Below are positions 46,575-58,570 of a DNA stretch of 64,000 bases, in pieces. Origin of the DNA: Cryptomeria japonica (lineage: Eukaryota > Streptophyta > Pinopsida > Cupressales > Cupressaceae); the NCBI RefSeq assembly GCF_030272615.1, contig NC_081409.1:526864975-526928974 (forward strand), given 5' to 3'. The translations under genes and the position numbers were made by a program. The notes beneath the pieces were generated by a model that saw nothing but the letters and a program-made list of their open reading frames with translations, ran no database searches and was not told the DNA's origin. The first letter of the stretch is position 1; each line of letters starts with the position of its first letter.

Positions 46575-48690
46575 AGTCAAGGCTGTCCTGTACCACTACT
46601 ACCTGACTCTGTCAATCTCTGTGGCTATGGGTGAGAAGATCCTCCAAATGCCTGTGTCACATGATCACCACTCCTTTGAGGAGGTCCCATGAATCCACTT
46701 CTGCTAGTATCCATCCTCACAGTGGTATGATAGCTACCTGCTCTCTAGCTCTCTGCAACTAAATCCTTATATAATCATTGCTAGTGTGATGTCTCCTTCC
46801 CGACTCGAAATAGTGCTCTAATGATATCAACTGAGAGAGTGCCTGATCCAACCTACTGAATATGATCAAGGAAACCTGGAGTATCCTGCTGTCTCCTAAC
46901 AACCTCGTCTCTCTTTGTCATGAGTGTTTGTACCTGTGCTTTAAGCTGATCTATCTGTGCTCTGAGACTATCCATGGTCTCCTGCTCTAGCACATCCTGC
47001 TCTGGCACATCCTGCTAAGGGACATGACCCCCAATCCCCTCATCTCCACCTCCCTGTCCACCTACTGGAATCTCAGTCCGAGTAGCTCTCAAAACCCGTC
47101 GTCTAATAAGTGGAACATGATCCTCTGGATCCTCATCCTCTCCACCATGAGCTGCAATAACCCTAGGGTCTAGCTGAATCTGACCAAAATCAATGCCTCG
47201 CCTGCAACCCCCATCTAGTCCAGTCATCCTATCTCCTCCTGTAGAGGGTAACCCTCTCGGTGATCTCATCCTTGCCCTACCAGTATCCCTCCCAATCCAT
47301 CCTACCTCTCTCCCACCCATAGGAAGTGGTCTCCCAATCCTACCAACCGGTCTAAACGGTCCTCCACAGACTCTCAATCAACCTCCACTCCATCCAGGTC
47401 TCCTACCACCTCCACCTCCATCTCCTCCCTCATCTCCATCACCTCCGAACTCCTGAGCAACTCTAAGCTCTCATCTTTTTCTTTGTCTCCTGATAATGGG
47501 ATCATCTGAATTGTCATCCTCATCTCCTGAGATAGGGGGAGAGTCTGTTGGATTGGTAATACGAGGAAATGGGTGTGCAAGTATGTATTGAGCATAATCT
47601 GCATTAACCCTATGATCTAGAATGTGCAATCTCAAATCATAATCCACCTTAGGAGTAGCCAAAAACTCTGCATGTGCTATCTCAAAAGACAAAGATGGTC
47701 CCCAATCTCGCCTATCCCTGTACCATCGTGCATATATCATGACACCAGTAGGCATGGGCTGAATGATACCAAACTATCTCAGAATGCGACTAATCAACTG
47801 TCACTCAACAATGTATGGAGTTTGACCAATGAGATATCTACTCTGCATAATAAATGGTAATGTATGTGCATCATCCATCCATGGCTCACAATTGATATAA
47901 GGTCTCCAAATAACACTATTCAGTGAATCAAGAACCCAACGCCAATACTCCATCTTACCCAGATTATGCTGAGTAAGGATACCTGCATACAAATAAACAT
48001 ATGGCTGCCTCTCACCATGAACTCTATGATGAATATGCCACGTAATAGAAATGTGCTCCCAGCACCAGATCTGCAAAAGTGTGCATCCTGTTGATAGACT
48101 AGGACTCTCATCGAACACAACCTGATGAAGATCATGATACAAATGAGTGAGCATACAAACACCCCATGCATATCAAGTCCGATGTTGCATCATGCTCTGA
48201 AGAATCTCACCCCAACCAACAACAAAACCTTGAGATCTCCTATCTGGACAAATGAATCCCCCAATCAATCCTACAAGAATCATAGGGAGAGTCTCATAAT
48301 ACATAATCATATCCTCCCATCAGATCTCTCCTCTCGAAATGCTCTCATCACCAAATATGGCTCTGCAAGCCTCTATTCCTCCACGATCCTAAAAATCGTA
48401 CTGGACTAACTCACCGGTCACAGGGATGTGGAGAATCCTGTAGACATCCTCAAGTGTCACACTAATCTCACCTGTGGGTAGGTGGGAAGTGTTATGCTCA
48501 CTATTCCATCTCTCTACTAAATCACTCAACAATCCCCTATTATGGGTAATATCAGGCATGTATAACAAGTGGCGTAATTCGCAGGCATCTATATGTCTCA
48601 CCTCAGCCTGTGTAAGCTCTGGCACTGAGTGGTGCATAGCCGGGAATTTCTCCCAACACTGGAGAACATCAAGTTTCTCCTATTTACCAA
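46575..48690 (-). pseudogene. Plant mobile domain (PMD) gene remnant, antisense within TatA
   Basis: Reading the minus strand from about 48690, the pieces MHHSVPELTQAEVRH, LLSDLVERWNSEHNTSHLPT and GEISVTLEDVYRILHIPV give the PMD signature (ERW..E..T.HLP.GE...TL.DV..LL..P..G). The next segment has CTLLQIWCWEHISI and MEYWRWVLDSLNSVIWRPY, the second conserved PMD part. Then come an acidic tail, a Gly/Arg/Pro-rich region (about 47015-47380) and a coiled-coil-like stretch TMDSLRAQIDQLKAQVQTLM near 46930. PMD is known from the MAIN/MAIL1 nuclear proteins and from transposons. Frameshifts and stops break the gene. Introns cannot be excluded; one may precede 48690. It runs opposite to gag-pol. Confidence 0.75.
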
Positions 48691-49079
48691 GAGAATTTAA
48701 TCAATTATTAAACATCTATCTATCTATCAAAGAGATCACTAATCTATCACATCAACAATTGATACATCTTTTCAAATGAAGCAAATCAGGCTATCAAATC
48801 AATCTAAACCTAAAAATCATGGTTTTCTATCAATCAATGAGTTCAATGAAACTCTGTTATGCTCTTCATTAGAAACTGCATCGGTTTCTTAGAGCTAATC
48901 TATCAATCTATCCAATCAAATCAAATAAATTAATCATTTATCTTATCAATCAACATTATCAAATTTCAATCAATTAAGACATCAATCAAATACCTAACAA
49001 AACACAATTGTGCATTAGAATGTCTAAATTTAATCATGCAAGTGAATTTTAACATGAGCAACATCACAAAAATTCATTT
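48691..49079. other. AT-rich region upstream of the PMD gene
   Basis: No coding or RNA gene is seen. Many short ATCAATC words give low complexity. If the PMD gene is transcribed from the minus strand, this would be 5' UTR, an intron or promoter. Confidence 0.4.
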
Positions 49080-49335
49080 GAGGAATAAGCACTAATCTTT
49101 TTCACAAAAGTGCTATTTTATTGAACGCATGCGCTAAATCAAACATATGCAAGAACCTTTTTCACAAATGCGCTAAACCTTGCAACAAATGCATGAAACA
49201 AAGCATAAGCGCTACCCTATTCAACATATGCACAAACATTCAAAGCATAAGCGCAGACAAAGCATAATTGCTAACATACATTGTAAATGCGCTAACAAAA
49301 GAAACAAAAGTGCTAAACAAAGATGCCGAAAATTG
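49080..49335 (-). repeat. Inverted counterpart of the TatA leader motif array
   Basis: On the minus strand there are about nine degenerate copies of TTAGCGCATTTGT, TTAGCACTTTTGT and TAGCGCTTATGCTTTG at intervals of roughly 20-30 nt. They match the motif at 200-490, which is on the plus strand. The array lies upstream of the PMD gene in PMD orientation, just as the other lies upstream of gag in gag orientation. Confidence 0.7.
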
Positions 49336-49810
49336 AAAAAAAATTTAATAGCCAAACACGCACCAAAAAACATGGAAAATTGTATGACAAGTTCCAAAAA
49401 GGCTCGGGATAAGGTACATACCGGATAACCATACTCAAGAGATCGTTGATATCATCGAACGAGCTCAAATTGATGATTCTCGAACGAGATCACCATTTCA
49501 CAACTTCACCAAGAGTATCTCTTCACAAGCTGACAAGGATGAAAATGAAATTATAATTATCTTTGGTTAATTTTATATTGACCAATTAGAAGGGTAATTA
49601 ATGATTTTGAATGGGGAAATTTTATTTATTTTTCATAAATAAATTTAATTGAAGGACCTTTTCAATTATCGTGAGATCAATCGCTTATCCAAAATTTTCA
49701 ACAATTTCACGATTAATCTCCCGAGGGGCACAATCAGGATTTTTATCTTCGCTAGGCACACCATCAAGACTTGATTTAATCTTTGAAACAATGTTGTCTC
49801 GACATCATTT
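49336..49810. other. TatA 3' non-coding region before the polypurine tract
   Basis: No coding sequence or RNA gene is recognised. Near 49440-49510 are GAACGAGCTC/GAACGAGATC words. The sequence leads into the polypurine tract. Confidence 0.4.
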
Positions 49811-49825
49811 CAAAGAGGGGCAAAA
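49811..49825 (+). other. TatA polypurine tract
   Basis: CAAAGAGGGGCAAAA lies directly before the LTR start TGTATACA. It is the primer for plus-strand synthesis and fixes the 5' edge of the 3' LTR. Confidence 0.85.
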
Positions 49826-50836
49826 TGTATACACATAAAAATGGCTATGAGCAATTAAATAAATATTTTATATTTATTTAATATTTATTCTTCTATTAAA
49901 TAGTTAATTTAAAAAAGATTAATTTATTTAATTCATTTCGTGTCTTTCTATTAATTAATTTAATTGAAATATTTTATTAATTAATTCATCTATCCTATTC
50001 CTCTAATTAATCCCTTTTCCAGCTCATTCTTCCATCTCCACTTCATCTTCCCTTTTCCAACTTATTAATCATGTGGCTAAATATATTAATATTTCTTAAA
50101 TATTAATTCATCATTTATCTCCAAATTCCAAATTTAATGAATTATTGTGTACATACACATATTTCTTAACCTTCTATATTCTCTCCAACATCCCTACATC
50201 TTAGGAAGGACTTGAGTCCACTTGTCCTCTCATGCCTAAATCTTCTCCAACCATCCCTAGATTCCCTCAGTCAACAACCTAGTCAAGGTGAGATGAGTGA
50301 CACTTGTTTTCTCCTTCCCCCTTTCAACCTTCACCTTTGCTCACAGCCATCCAAATCTGCAGATCTGATCAAGGCCGTTGATCCAAGCCACATCATCTTA
50401 TCCTCTCAAAGTCTATAAAAATGGGAGTTTAAGTTTAGAAAGTGTTAGTCTTCAAGTGAATTTGCAAGTTAACAATTAGAGAAAACTTATGCATCTATGA
50501 GTTTTAATCTTGAAGCAATTAGCATAATCATTTAGCATAATTATTTTGCATTGCATATCATAGTATCAGTTAACTATCAGTTATCAGTCCATTCTTCATA
50601 TGCCATCTTGGAAGCTATCAGTGCTTGTCCGGGAGCACATCATCTGCAACCAGGAATAGTGGAGTTAGGACACAATGAGACTTAAATCATGAAGGTAAAA
50701 ATAATGTTTTTATTTTAAATATTCATTTCATGTAGTTTCATTGGATGAGTTTGGATTTCCTGTAGCATTTCCTTTGTATTTTGTGAAACTAACATGTTGC
50801 AAGTAGTATTCTGATGATGAAATTCAAGTCGACACA
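49826..50836 (+). repeat. TatA 3' LTR (1,011 bp)
   Basis: It starts TGTATACACA after the polypurine tract and ends GACACA at 50836, matching 1-85. A TATA box, CTATAAAAAT, lies at 50413-50422, which puts U3 at about 600 bp. The next five bases, CTTCC, should be one copy of the target duplication; the other copy is outside the window. LINE sequence follows directly. Confidence 0.9.
50413..50422 (+). promoter_or_regulatory. TATA box of the TatA 3' LTR
   Basis: CTATAAAAAT followed by a G-rich GGGAG lies in the expected part of the LTR. RNA would start about 30 nt downstream, marking the U3-R border. Confidence 0.6.
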
Positions 50837-51400
50837 CTTCCAACCCTGTATTCCATTGTCTCCTTCAAGGCCTGGTGGTTCAGGATTTTTTAAATAGGGG
50901 GATAACCACCCCAGGAGTCTTCCCAAAGTAGAGCCTGACTGCCTTTCCCTATATTCCATGATAATTCATCTGAAATCACTTCTCTACAACTAACTAAAAA
51001 ATTCCATATTTTAGACCCTTTTGGAGGATGAGTCATTCTAAAGATACTGATGGGATCCTTTGTATCTAAATATTTTTGAGATAGGATTTTTACACATTTC
51101 CTGTGGGGTTTCGTGTACATTTTCCAAACTAACTTCTCTCCTAGAGCCTTATTTTATATAGCTTGATTTCTCAATCCTAACCCCCCAGCATCCTTTGGTT
51201 GGCAAATATTATCCCAAGCAATCATCGCAAATTTCTTCTTTTCTATTAGGCCTTGCCAAAAGATTTTGTTTCAGTTTTTTATCTAATTTATTTTTAACAC
51301 CTTCCGTTAATGGAAAGCAAGTCATTTGATATTGAGGAATGGCTAATAAAATAAAACACAACATAATAACTCTACCAGTTGCAGACAACCACTTTCCTTT

Positions 51401-52430
51401 CTAGTATTGAAGTTTTCGGTCTAATTTGGATAAAACATATCCCCAAAGATTCGATGACCTAATACCTTTTTCCAAGGGAAGACCTAAATACTTGCGTGAG
51501 AGGGATCCTCGATTAAATCCTAACATATTAGTAATAGCTCTTTCTCTATTTGAATTTGTATTGAAGAAATACAAATTAGATTTCTCCTTATTCACTACTT
51601 GCTCAGACGCTCTAGAATACCATTCTAAGATGAGATTGAAATTCCTAGCTTCTTGCAAGCTACTTTCCCCAAACAACAAGGTGTTATCAGCGAATTGCTG
51701 ATGAGTCACAGAAGGGAGATTGCTAGTGATTTTGACCCCCGAGATTTTGCCGAGATCCTGAGCTATCTAAATGGTCCTACCTAAGGCTTCTGCCATTATG
51801 ATAAAAAGGAAGGGAGATATTGGGTCACCTTGCCTCAACCCACGAGAGATATCAAAATAGCCTTCTAGAGAGCCATTCACTATAACATAAATCTTAGGAC
51901 TGGAAATACATTCAAAGATTAGATTGAGCCATGTTTTGTTAAAACCAAAAGCTTCCAAATATTTACAAAGGAATCTCCAGTCGACCATGTTATATGCTTT
52001 CTTGATATCCAATTTTACTAACATACAGGGTTGATGATTCTAGTGGATGGAATGAATAGACTCTTGAACAACGATAACTCGATCAAAGATAGATCTATTG
52101 GGGATAAACCAGTTTGTTCCTCGGCAATAATGGTTGGTAAAACTGCTTTAAGATGAGGAGCTAAAGCCTTTGAAAATACCTTATAGATGGTGTTGATATG
52201 GGTCTAAAGTCATCCATACTCTCCACACTGTCTTTCTTGGGGATGAACGCTAAAAAGGTGTTATTGATTTCTTTTAAGAATCTACCTGAGCTTCTAGTCC
52301 CCTAAAAATGCCAGTAAGTTTGAAAAAAAATGCAAGGAATCCATCCGGACCAAGAGCCTTGTCCAGATGAAGTTGTTTCAAAGCATTTTCTATTTCCACT
52401 TTTGAGAATTTTTGGTTTAATAAGTTATTT
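51401..52430 (-). pseudogene. LINE reverse transcriptase
   Basis: VKLDIKKAYNMVDWRFLCKY contains the first catalytic Asp. GYFDISRGLRQGDPISPFLF is the conserved L1 motif. FADNTLLFGESSLQEARNF has Asn in the second position of the usual F/YADD box, so this copy would be inactive. KYLGLPLEKG near 51465 is the LINE post-RT motif. Confidence 0.88.
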
Positions 52431-52447
52431 TGAACATCATAAATCAA

Positions 52448-53368
52448 CTATGGGATATAATTGAACAGGCTGGATTGCGCAACAAGGTCTAAAGCCTTAT
52501 CATTAATGAGCAACCCATGAAAATAGGATACTACCTCTTTTGAGATATCCCCGGTATCTTCTAATAAGACCCTAGCTTCATTTTTAATATGGGTAATCTT
52601 ATTGACTCTATTTCTCTCTTTAACAGTGGCATGAAAAAACTTAGTATTCTGGTCCCCTCTGCCAACCAGGAAGCTCTGGATTTTTGTCTCCAGAAATTTT
52701 CTTTCTTGGACAAATGTCTTCATATTTTAAAAGCAACTCTTTTTCCTTCAAGTAGCTATCTTGGTCCATGTCGTCCCTAATAATCTTATCATTTAAGAGA
52801 GCCAACTCTTCTTCTATAGTTTTTTTAGAAGCAAAAATATCACCAAAATGTTCCTTATTCCATTGTAGCAGTTTCCTTTTGATGTGTTTAATTTTAGTAA
52901 CAAAGCAATACAATTTTGAACCTAGAAGCTTAACTTCTCTCCACTAGCTTTCAACCGTCTCTAAGAATTTCTCATTTTTCATCCACATTTTTTCAAATTT
53001 GAAGGGTATCTATTAGGCTTGGAATCTTGAGCAAATGTGAGTTGAACCAGATAATGATCCAATCCAGAATTGGGGAGGATTGAAGCTTTGAGAAGGTAGT
53101 GAAAATATAAGATGTTACCTTTAAAGAGGAATCTATCTAGTCTCTCTACAATTTGATTGAAACCCCTCCTCCTATTATTCCATGTAAAAATTCCATTTTC
53201 AGTGTTAATGTCCATCATACGATGCTGAAGAATCCAATTCCTAAAGTCGATAAGAGATTGGGGCTATTTCATGATGCCACCAGATTTTTCTGCTAAATCA
53301 GAGATGGCATTGAAATCCCCACCTAAAATGCAATTCCATTCAGGATTTAGATTAAGCATTTGACCAAT
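52448..53368 (-). pseudogene. LINE endonuclease end and linker
   Basis: GGDFNAISD near 53310 and FTWNNRRRGFNQIVERLDRF (53140-53190) match the end of an AP-type endonuclease; the usual SDH reads LDHYLV here. The linker carries FLVGRGDQNTKFFHATVKER, typical of plant L1 ORF2. The N-terminal half is beyond the Cop2 insertion. Confidence 0.85.
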
Positions 53369-54593
53369 TGTTGGGCATTTGGAGGAATTGATTATGTGCT
53401 GCATTGATGTTTTGTCATTGATGTCAACACTAGCTATTTTGGATGCTTTATCGACACCCTTCTAGTCTCGGTAGGTTGAGTGGTTTCTGGTTGGTTTGGA
53501 TCCAGCATGATCCAGTATGATTTGGTTATATAATTGGCTTATGCATGATACTCAATTTCATATTCAATTAGTTGGTTTTGGTCTGGTGATCAGATGCTAT
53601 CATGTTTGTTTGGAAGCTTGGTTTGTGGTTCCGGCAAGGGTTTCACCGATAGAGCTTTGATGAAGATCTTTAATGATATGCATAAGTGGTGTTGGTACAA
53701 CTTTTGGTGGAGATTTAGGATGCTAATGGTGATCATGTTTGAGACTTGGCAGATGGAGATCATTGCTTTAGCATGTGGACCTATATTGGGTCTCGGTAGA
53801 TCTAGGTTATGGACTGACTTAATGTAACGTGTGGATTGGACCTCTTGATGTGTTTCCTTGATGTCTTATGAGTTGGATATTATTTTTTTGGTCTAAGATC
53901 GACATGTTTTATAATTATGTAATTGGTTTATTGTCTGGTGGCTGACCTGATTGATTACGGTCGAGGGTTTGTATATATATGATGTAAGATCTCATTGTAG
54001 ATCATTAGGATATAGGAATGGAATATGGATATGTAATGTGTGAATAATGCAATATCATTCAGGCAGAGGATTTGGTCGATCATTGGAGATCGAGCTGGGT
54101 TTATGTAAGAGGATTTAGTCCTATGGTATTGAGCTTAACTAGAACTATACTCAGGCATAGGAGATGCTATCTTTGTAGTTCATTCATTCTTCCGGATTGT
54201 AGTCCCGATTTCTATGTAGTGAGTGAGACTCCTTTTGTGATGAGCAGTGTGCTCTAGGTTGTTGGCCTTCCTGCAAGTACAGGCCCCTCAATTGTAATTT
54301 GCATACTTACTGCAAAAGTATTATCTGACTGTGGGTAGGCTTCCCACCGTGGTTTTTCCCCTTACTGGGTTTTCCACATATAAATCTTGGTGTCATGTGG
54401 ATGGTATTTATTCTTTGATTATTTTTTATGCTTAATTGGTTTAACAGGTATTCTAGTATTTGGTTTAAGCATTCCGGTATTAATGTTTTGGGTTCTGGTA
54501 TTAAATTTTTAATAGCTAAATGTTCTGGTAATCTATGACAATTGATTCACCCCCCACTCTCAGTTGTCTTCCGGTTATTTGAACTGTCTAACA
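53369..54593 (+). repeat. Cop2 5' LTR (1,225 bp)
   Basis: TGTTGGGC to CTAACA. It contains a TATA-like GTATATATATGATG at 53971-53984 and, near its end, GATTCACCCCCCACTCTCAG, the same G/C-rich word as in Cop1. The start matches 60699 onward. Confidence 0.88.
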
Positions 54594-54595
54594 AT

Positions 54596-54607
54596 TGGTA
54601 TTAGAGC
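54596..54607 (+). other. Cop2 primer-binding site, initiator tRNA-Met type
   Basis: TGGTATTAGAGC differs at one position from TGGTATCAGAGC. It starts three bases after the LTR. Confidence 0.9.
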
Positions 54608-54651
54608 TCTGGTCCATTCTGTAGAAAGATTAACCACTTGAGAAAGATCCT

Positions 54652-57240
54652 ATGGTGACTAACAGTTCAAGTTCATCCAGTTCATCTGGAGCTATCTTTC
54701 AGAGAGATATTCCTAGGCTTGATGGAACAAATTACACAGTACAGAAGATTCAGATGGAGACTCATCCGAGATGTCTCGGTAAGGAGATTTGGGAGATAAG
54801 TTGGGGACTCTTAATGAAGGTGACCCTACAGTGAAGATTGCTAAACTTGATGGTTACTGGGTGAGATATGAAAGCCTAAAGATGGAAGAAGACGAAAGGA
54901 TTACTGCAGTCATGAAAAGGGTAAATGAGATTGTTATGGGAATTCAATGTTGCGGTGGAACTCTGAGTGAAAATGAAATTGTTTCTAAAGTTCTGAGAGC
55001 CCTACCACTGACTTAGAAGATGAAGGCTACTGCTATTAATGAGTTGAGAAAAATGGTGGTGAAGGGCACACGTCACTCCAAGCAAGCAATTTTGGTTTTT
55101 CTCTAAGTTTTGTGTTGTCTTTCAAGTTGTAATAATGGACCAACCATTTGGGACTCAATGGAGCCATTGTTGAGTTGTCCAAGCTTTGATATGTTTCAGG
55201 ATGTTGATATCCTAGGAAGTTGTAATGCTGATGTTGAGCACATGTGTAGTACTCAAAATTAGAGTCATCATGTAATATGGGTTTAATGTATTGTTTTTAG
55301 GTCTTCTAGGATGCTTAGAGGGCCTGTGGGAGCCTTTTAATACACTTGAATGCAAAGTTGCATCCTAAGTGACAAAAAATGTAAAAGTTGTTGAGCAACA
55401 TTTTGCAAAAGTTACATTTTTGGATGTTGGTGTTGAAAATTTGGTTCAACCAAGTGAATAATGAGCATATAAGCCAAAAAAAACTTCATTGTACGTGTGG
55501 GAGGATCTGGAATGCAAAAGCAAGTTTTTGTTGCAAGAAGAAATCTTGTTTTGACATCGTTTTAACTGTTTTCCTTTGTTTTGTTGCATTGTATGGTCCC
55601 GTACGAACCTGTCAAAAGTATCTCATTGCAGGGCATGAGAGTTTGTTGAATATTCTTTCTAGCAAGGTAGATTAGCAATTCTAATTATGTTTGGTTGCAG
55701 AGATCTAATCCATTCTCTGTGACTAGGTGTAAAACCCTTTCAAAGTAGGGTTTAAGGGAAAATGGCTCTAACTTAAGCATCCATTGATGGAACTAGTTTT
55801 AATTATGTGGAATGATAGGTTAGAATCTATAAATAGGTTTAGAATAGGTTGTGTGATTTTTTAGGCCTTTGTGGAGGAGCTACAATGAAACCCTAGTCTC
55901 ATAGCTAGGAGTTGGTGAGTCCAGGACAACAAGAGATGTGCATTTTAAGAGCACATATGGATTGGTGGAGCCAAAATTGAGACATGGATGGAAAGCCCTT
56001 TGAATTTCCTTAAATAATCCCTAATTGATTTGTGCAGATGATTTGACTGGTGAAGGTTTTTAAGACCAAATTTGTGAGTCACCTGAGTAGGTCTAAACCC
56101 TTGAAAATATGATAGTTTTGGTTCCCATATGTGTACAAACAACCCAGATGGAATTTTGAAATATTATATGTAACTTTGAAAAGGGTACTCGAATCTAGAA
56201 TTTATTTGTGGCCTTGTGTGAAAATATTTGAAACTAAACCCTAAAAACTGCCATAGGAGGGCTAATTGTGTTAGGCCTATTTGGAGCCGGTAGAGACCAA
56301 GGGAGGTTGAGAAAGCTTGGCGATGGGTTTCAATGTGCTCAAACCCATAAAAGATATCAAAGACACTATCTAAGTTCATGTTACTCACATAGAACAGGTT
56401 GGAGAAGTAAGATCCTTTGTAGAGGGTGTTGGAGCCTTGGGAGTGTGTTAGAAATTGAGGTGGAATCCTCAATAGGAAGAGTTGGTTGTTAAAGATCAGT
56501 GGCTATACCTTTGAGGCAAGACAAAGTGGATTAGTCGTTGGATGTCTAGATAGAAAAACCCCTACCAAGTACCATTGGATGAGATTGGGGAGTTAGAGGG
56601 TTGAGTAAGATAAGAAACCAAGAAGTTGAATAGGATTAGCTCCAAGACTCTCTGCATCAAATGGCTAATACATCTATCAATAGAGATACCTTGGTTGGAA
56701 AATTATCTGCTTTTGAGTTTGAAGAATTTGGACCCTCTAGAGCTGTGAAGTCTGAACCTGCTTTTCATGCATCTGCATCAGCAACTGATAAGCAAGATTG
56801 GAAAGTTTTATATGCAAAGGAATTGGATGATATGAAGAGAGAAGATGATGAGTTTGAGCGACTTGAAGCACTATTTTCTACAAGAGTACCTAAAGGATCG
56901 GTAGGAAGTAAGTATGAAGGAAAAGCACCTTTTAAATGTTTTTCATGTAATAAGATTAATCATTTTGCATCTAGATGTCTTGAAAGGAATTCGAGAGTTG
57001 AAGAAAGAGTTAGAAGATCTTTTAAGCCTAACCCTAGATATCAGAACAAGTATAAGTATAGGAAAAATAGAGACAAATCATGCTATGTAGTGGATGAGGA
57101 AGGTGTTACTGATTCTGATGATGAACCGATAGAAGACTCTGCTAGTGGTTCCGACAATGGAAAAGAATGGGTGTTCCTGGCTATCAAGGAAGATGTTTCG
57201 ACACTGGAAGAGAATGTCCCTGAAGAGAAGGTACTTGCTG
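54652..57240 (+). pseudogene. Cop2 gag, split by S2
   Basis: The start at 54652 is followed by a Ser-rich run, then IPRLDGTNYTVQKIQMETH, the copia gag N-terminus. A frameshift near 54790 leads to GYWVRYESLKMEEDERI and VLRALPLT with a stop. The frame is interrupted at 55056 in INELRKM and resumes at 56660 with ANTSINRDTLVGKLSAFEF. The knuckle CFSCNKINHFASRC at 56937-56978 is an intact C-X2-C-X4-H-X4-C. An acidic spacer follows. Confidence 0.87.
55057..56659 (+). mobile_element. S2: 1.6-kb solo LTR in Cop2 gag
   Basis: Starts TGGTGAAGGG and ends CTCTGCATCA, flanked by AATGG at 55052-55056 and 56660-56664. Removing it restores the gag frame. A TATA box, TCTATAAATAGG, lies at 55826-55837 on the plus strand. 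No internal repeat or coding domain is seen, so a solo LTR is the best call. Confidence 0.75.
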
Positions 57241-57660
57241 CTAAAATTGAAGGCAAGGATGAATGGGTAATTGACAGTGGTTGTTCACATCATATGACTA
57301 GAGATAATGGGAAGTTTCTATCTTTGCAAGAATTTGATGGCGGTCTAGTTAGATTTGGAGATGACAAAGCATGCATGGTCAAAGGAAAATGAACTATATC
57401 ACTAGATGGTAAGAACAATACTAATAATGTTTATTATGTTGAAGGTTTAAGGCATAATCTTTTGAGTGTAGGAAAATTGGTGGATAAGGGATTTCAACTA
57501 TAGTTCAAAGATGGAAAATGCAAAATTATTAATAGATCTGGTTTGGACATTGCAATCGGTACATAGAAAGAAGTTAATTTATTTCATTTGAATTCCGGTG
57601 AGAATACATGTTTTATTGCACAAATTGATGAGAGTTGGCCATGACATAAAAGGTAGTGTC
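57241..57660 (+). pseudogene. Cop2 protease and pre-integrase region
   Basis: EWVIDSGCSHHMT near 57262-57300 is the copia protease site, and GLRHNLLSVGKLVDKGFQL follows. In-frame stops occur near 57390, 57502, 57565 and 57642. The HHCC region is recognisable around 57650 but damaged. Confidence 0.85.
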
Positions 57661-58570
57661 ATGTGAATTTTGATTGCATTGTAAAGATTAGTTCAACTAA
57701 GGTAGTTAGAGATATATCTAATATTGTGAAGCCCTATAATCCGGTATGTAAAGAATGTCAAATGGGTAAACAGGTCATAATCTCTTTTAGGAGTATACAA
57801 GATAAATCTAATGATGTTCTTGATCTTATTCATACTGATTTGTGTGGCCTTGATAGAGTTAAATTTTTTCAAGGTGATAGATATTTCATGCTAATCATTT
57901 ATGACTATTCTAGAATGATGTGGGTTACTTTTCTAAGGGAGAAATCTGATGCATTTGAAAAGTTTAAAATATTTAAGGCTTAAGTGGAAACTAAGACATG
58001 ATTGAAGATTAAATGTTTGAGGTCAGATCATGGTGGATAATTCACATACGGTGAGTTAAATTACTTATGTGAGAAGCATTGTATAAGGAGACAATTTTAT
58101 GCTCCTCGGACACCTCAGCAAAATGGAGTTGTGGAAAGGAAGAACATAACTATCTTGGATTTTGCTAGAACAATGATGATGGAAGATAGTCTACCTTATA
58201 TCTAATGGAGAGAAGCACTGAGCACAATGGTTTATACATTCAACATAGTACATATCAAAGGAGAAACTGGTAAGACACCTTATAAGACACCTTATGAATT
58301 ATGGTTTGGAAATACACCTACATTTAAGTATTTTAGAATCTTTGGTAGTAAAGGTTATATCAGGAGAGATGATATCATTGGAAAATTTGATCCTAGATGT
58401 GATGAAGGCATATTTCTTGGTTATTATAATGAAAGAAAAACATATAGATGTTATAACAAGAGATTGTAGAGAATTGTGGAGAGTGCTAATGTCAAGGTGG
58501 ATGAGATGAATAGAGGTCAAATCAGAGTTTATGAGAAGGAACCGGCGGTGGAAATGATTATAACTGAACC
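57661..58570 (+). pseudogene. Cop2 integrase
   Basis: LIHTDLCGLD, RSDHGG and TPQQNGVVERKN hold the three acidic residues. WREALSTMVYTFN, TPYELWFGNTPTFKYFRIFG and GIFLGYYNERKTYRCYN mark the C-terminus. Stops occur near 57980, 57999, 58038, 58203 and 58467. Confidence 0.87.

Larger units (their letters stand above)
50837..53368 (-). mobile_element. L1-type LINE ORF2 fragment, cut by TatA and Cop2
   Basis: On the minus strand from 53368: endonuclease end (CILGGDFNAI, RLDRFLFKGN), an RT-proximal helical region (52448-52913), RT (51401-52430) and the C-terminal zinc-type segment (50850-51120, KIWNFLVSCREVI, ALLWEDSWGG). LINEs make an RT and endonuclease for target-primed insertion. Both ends are abrupt: TatA begins at 50836 and the Cop2 LTR at 53369, so upstream and downstream parts should lie outside the window. 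Many stops make it old. Confidence 0.88.

Noticed and set aside
46575-48690. An independent host PMD gene hit by a transposon
   Set aside because: It lies between integrase and polypurine tract without its own target duplication, and its upstream motif array matches the TatA leader, so it most likely belongs to TatA.
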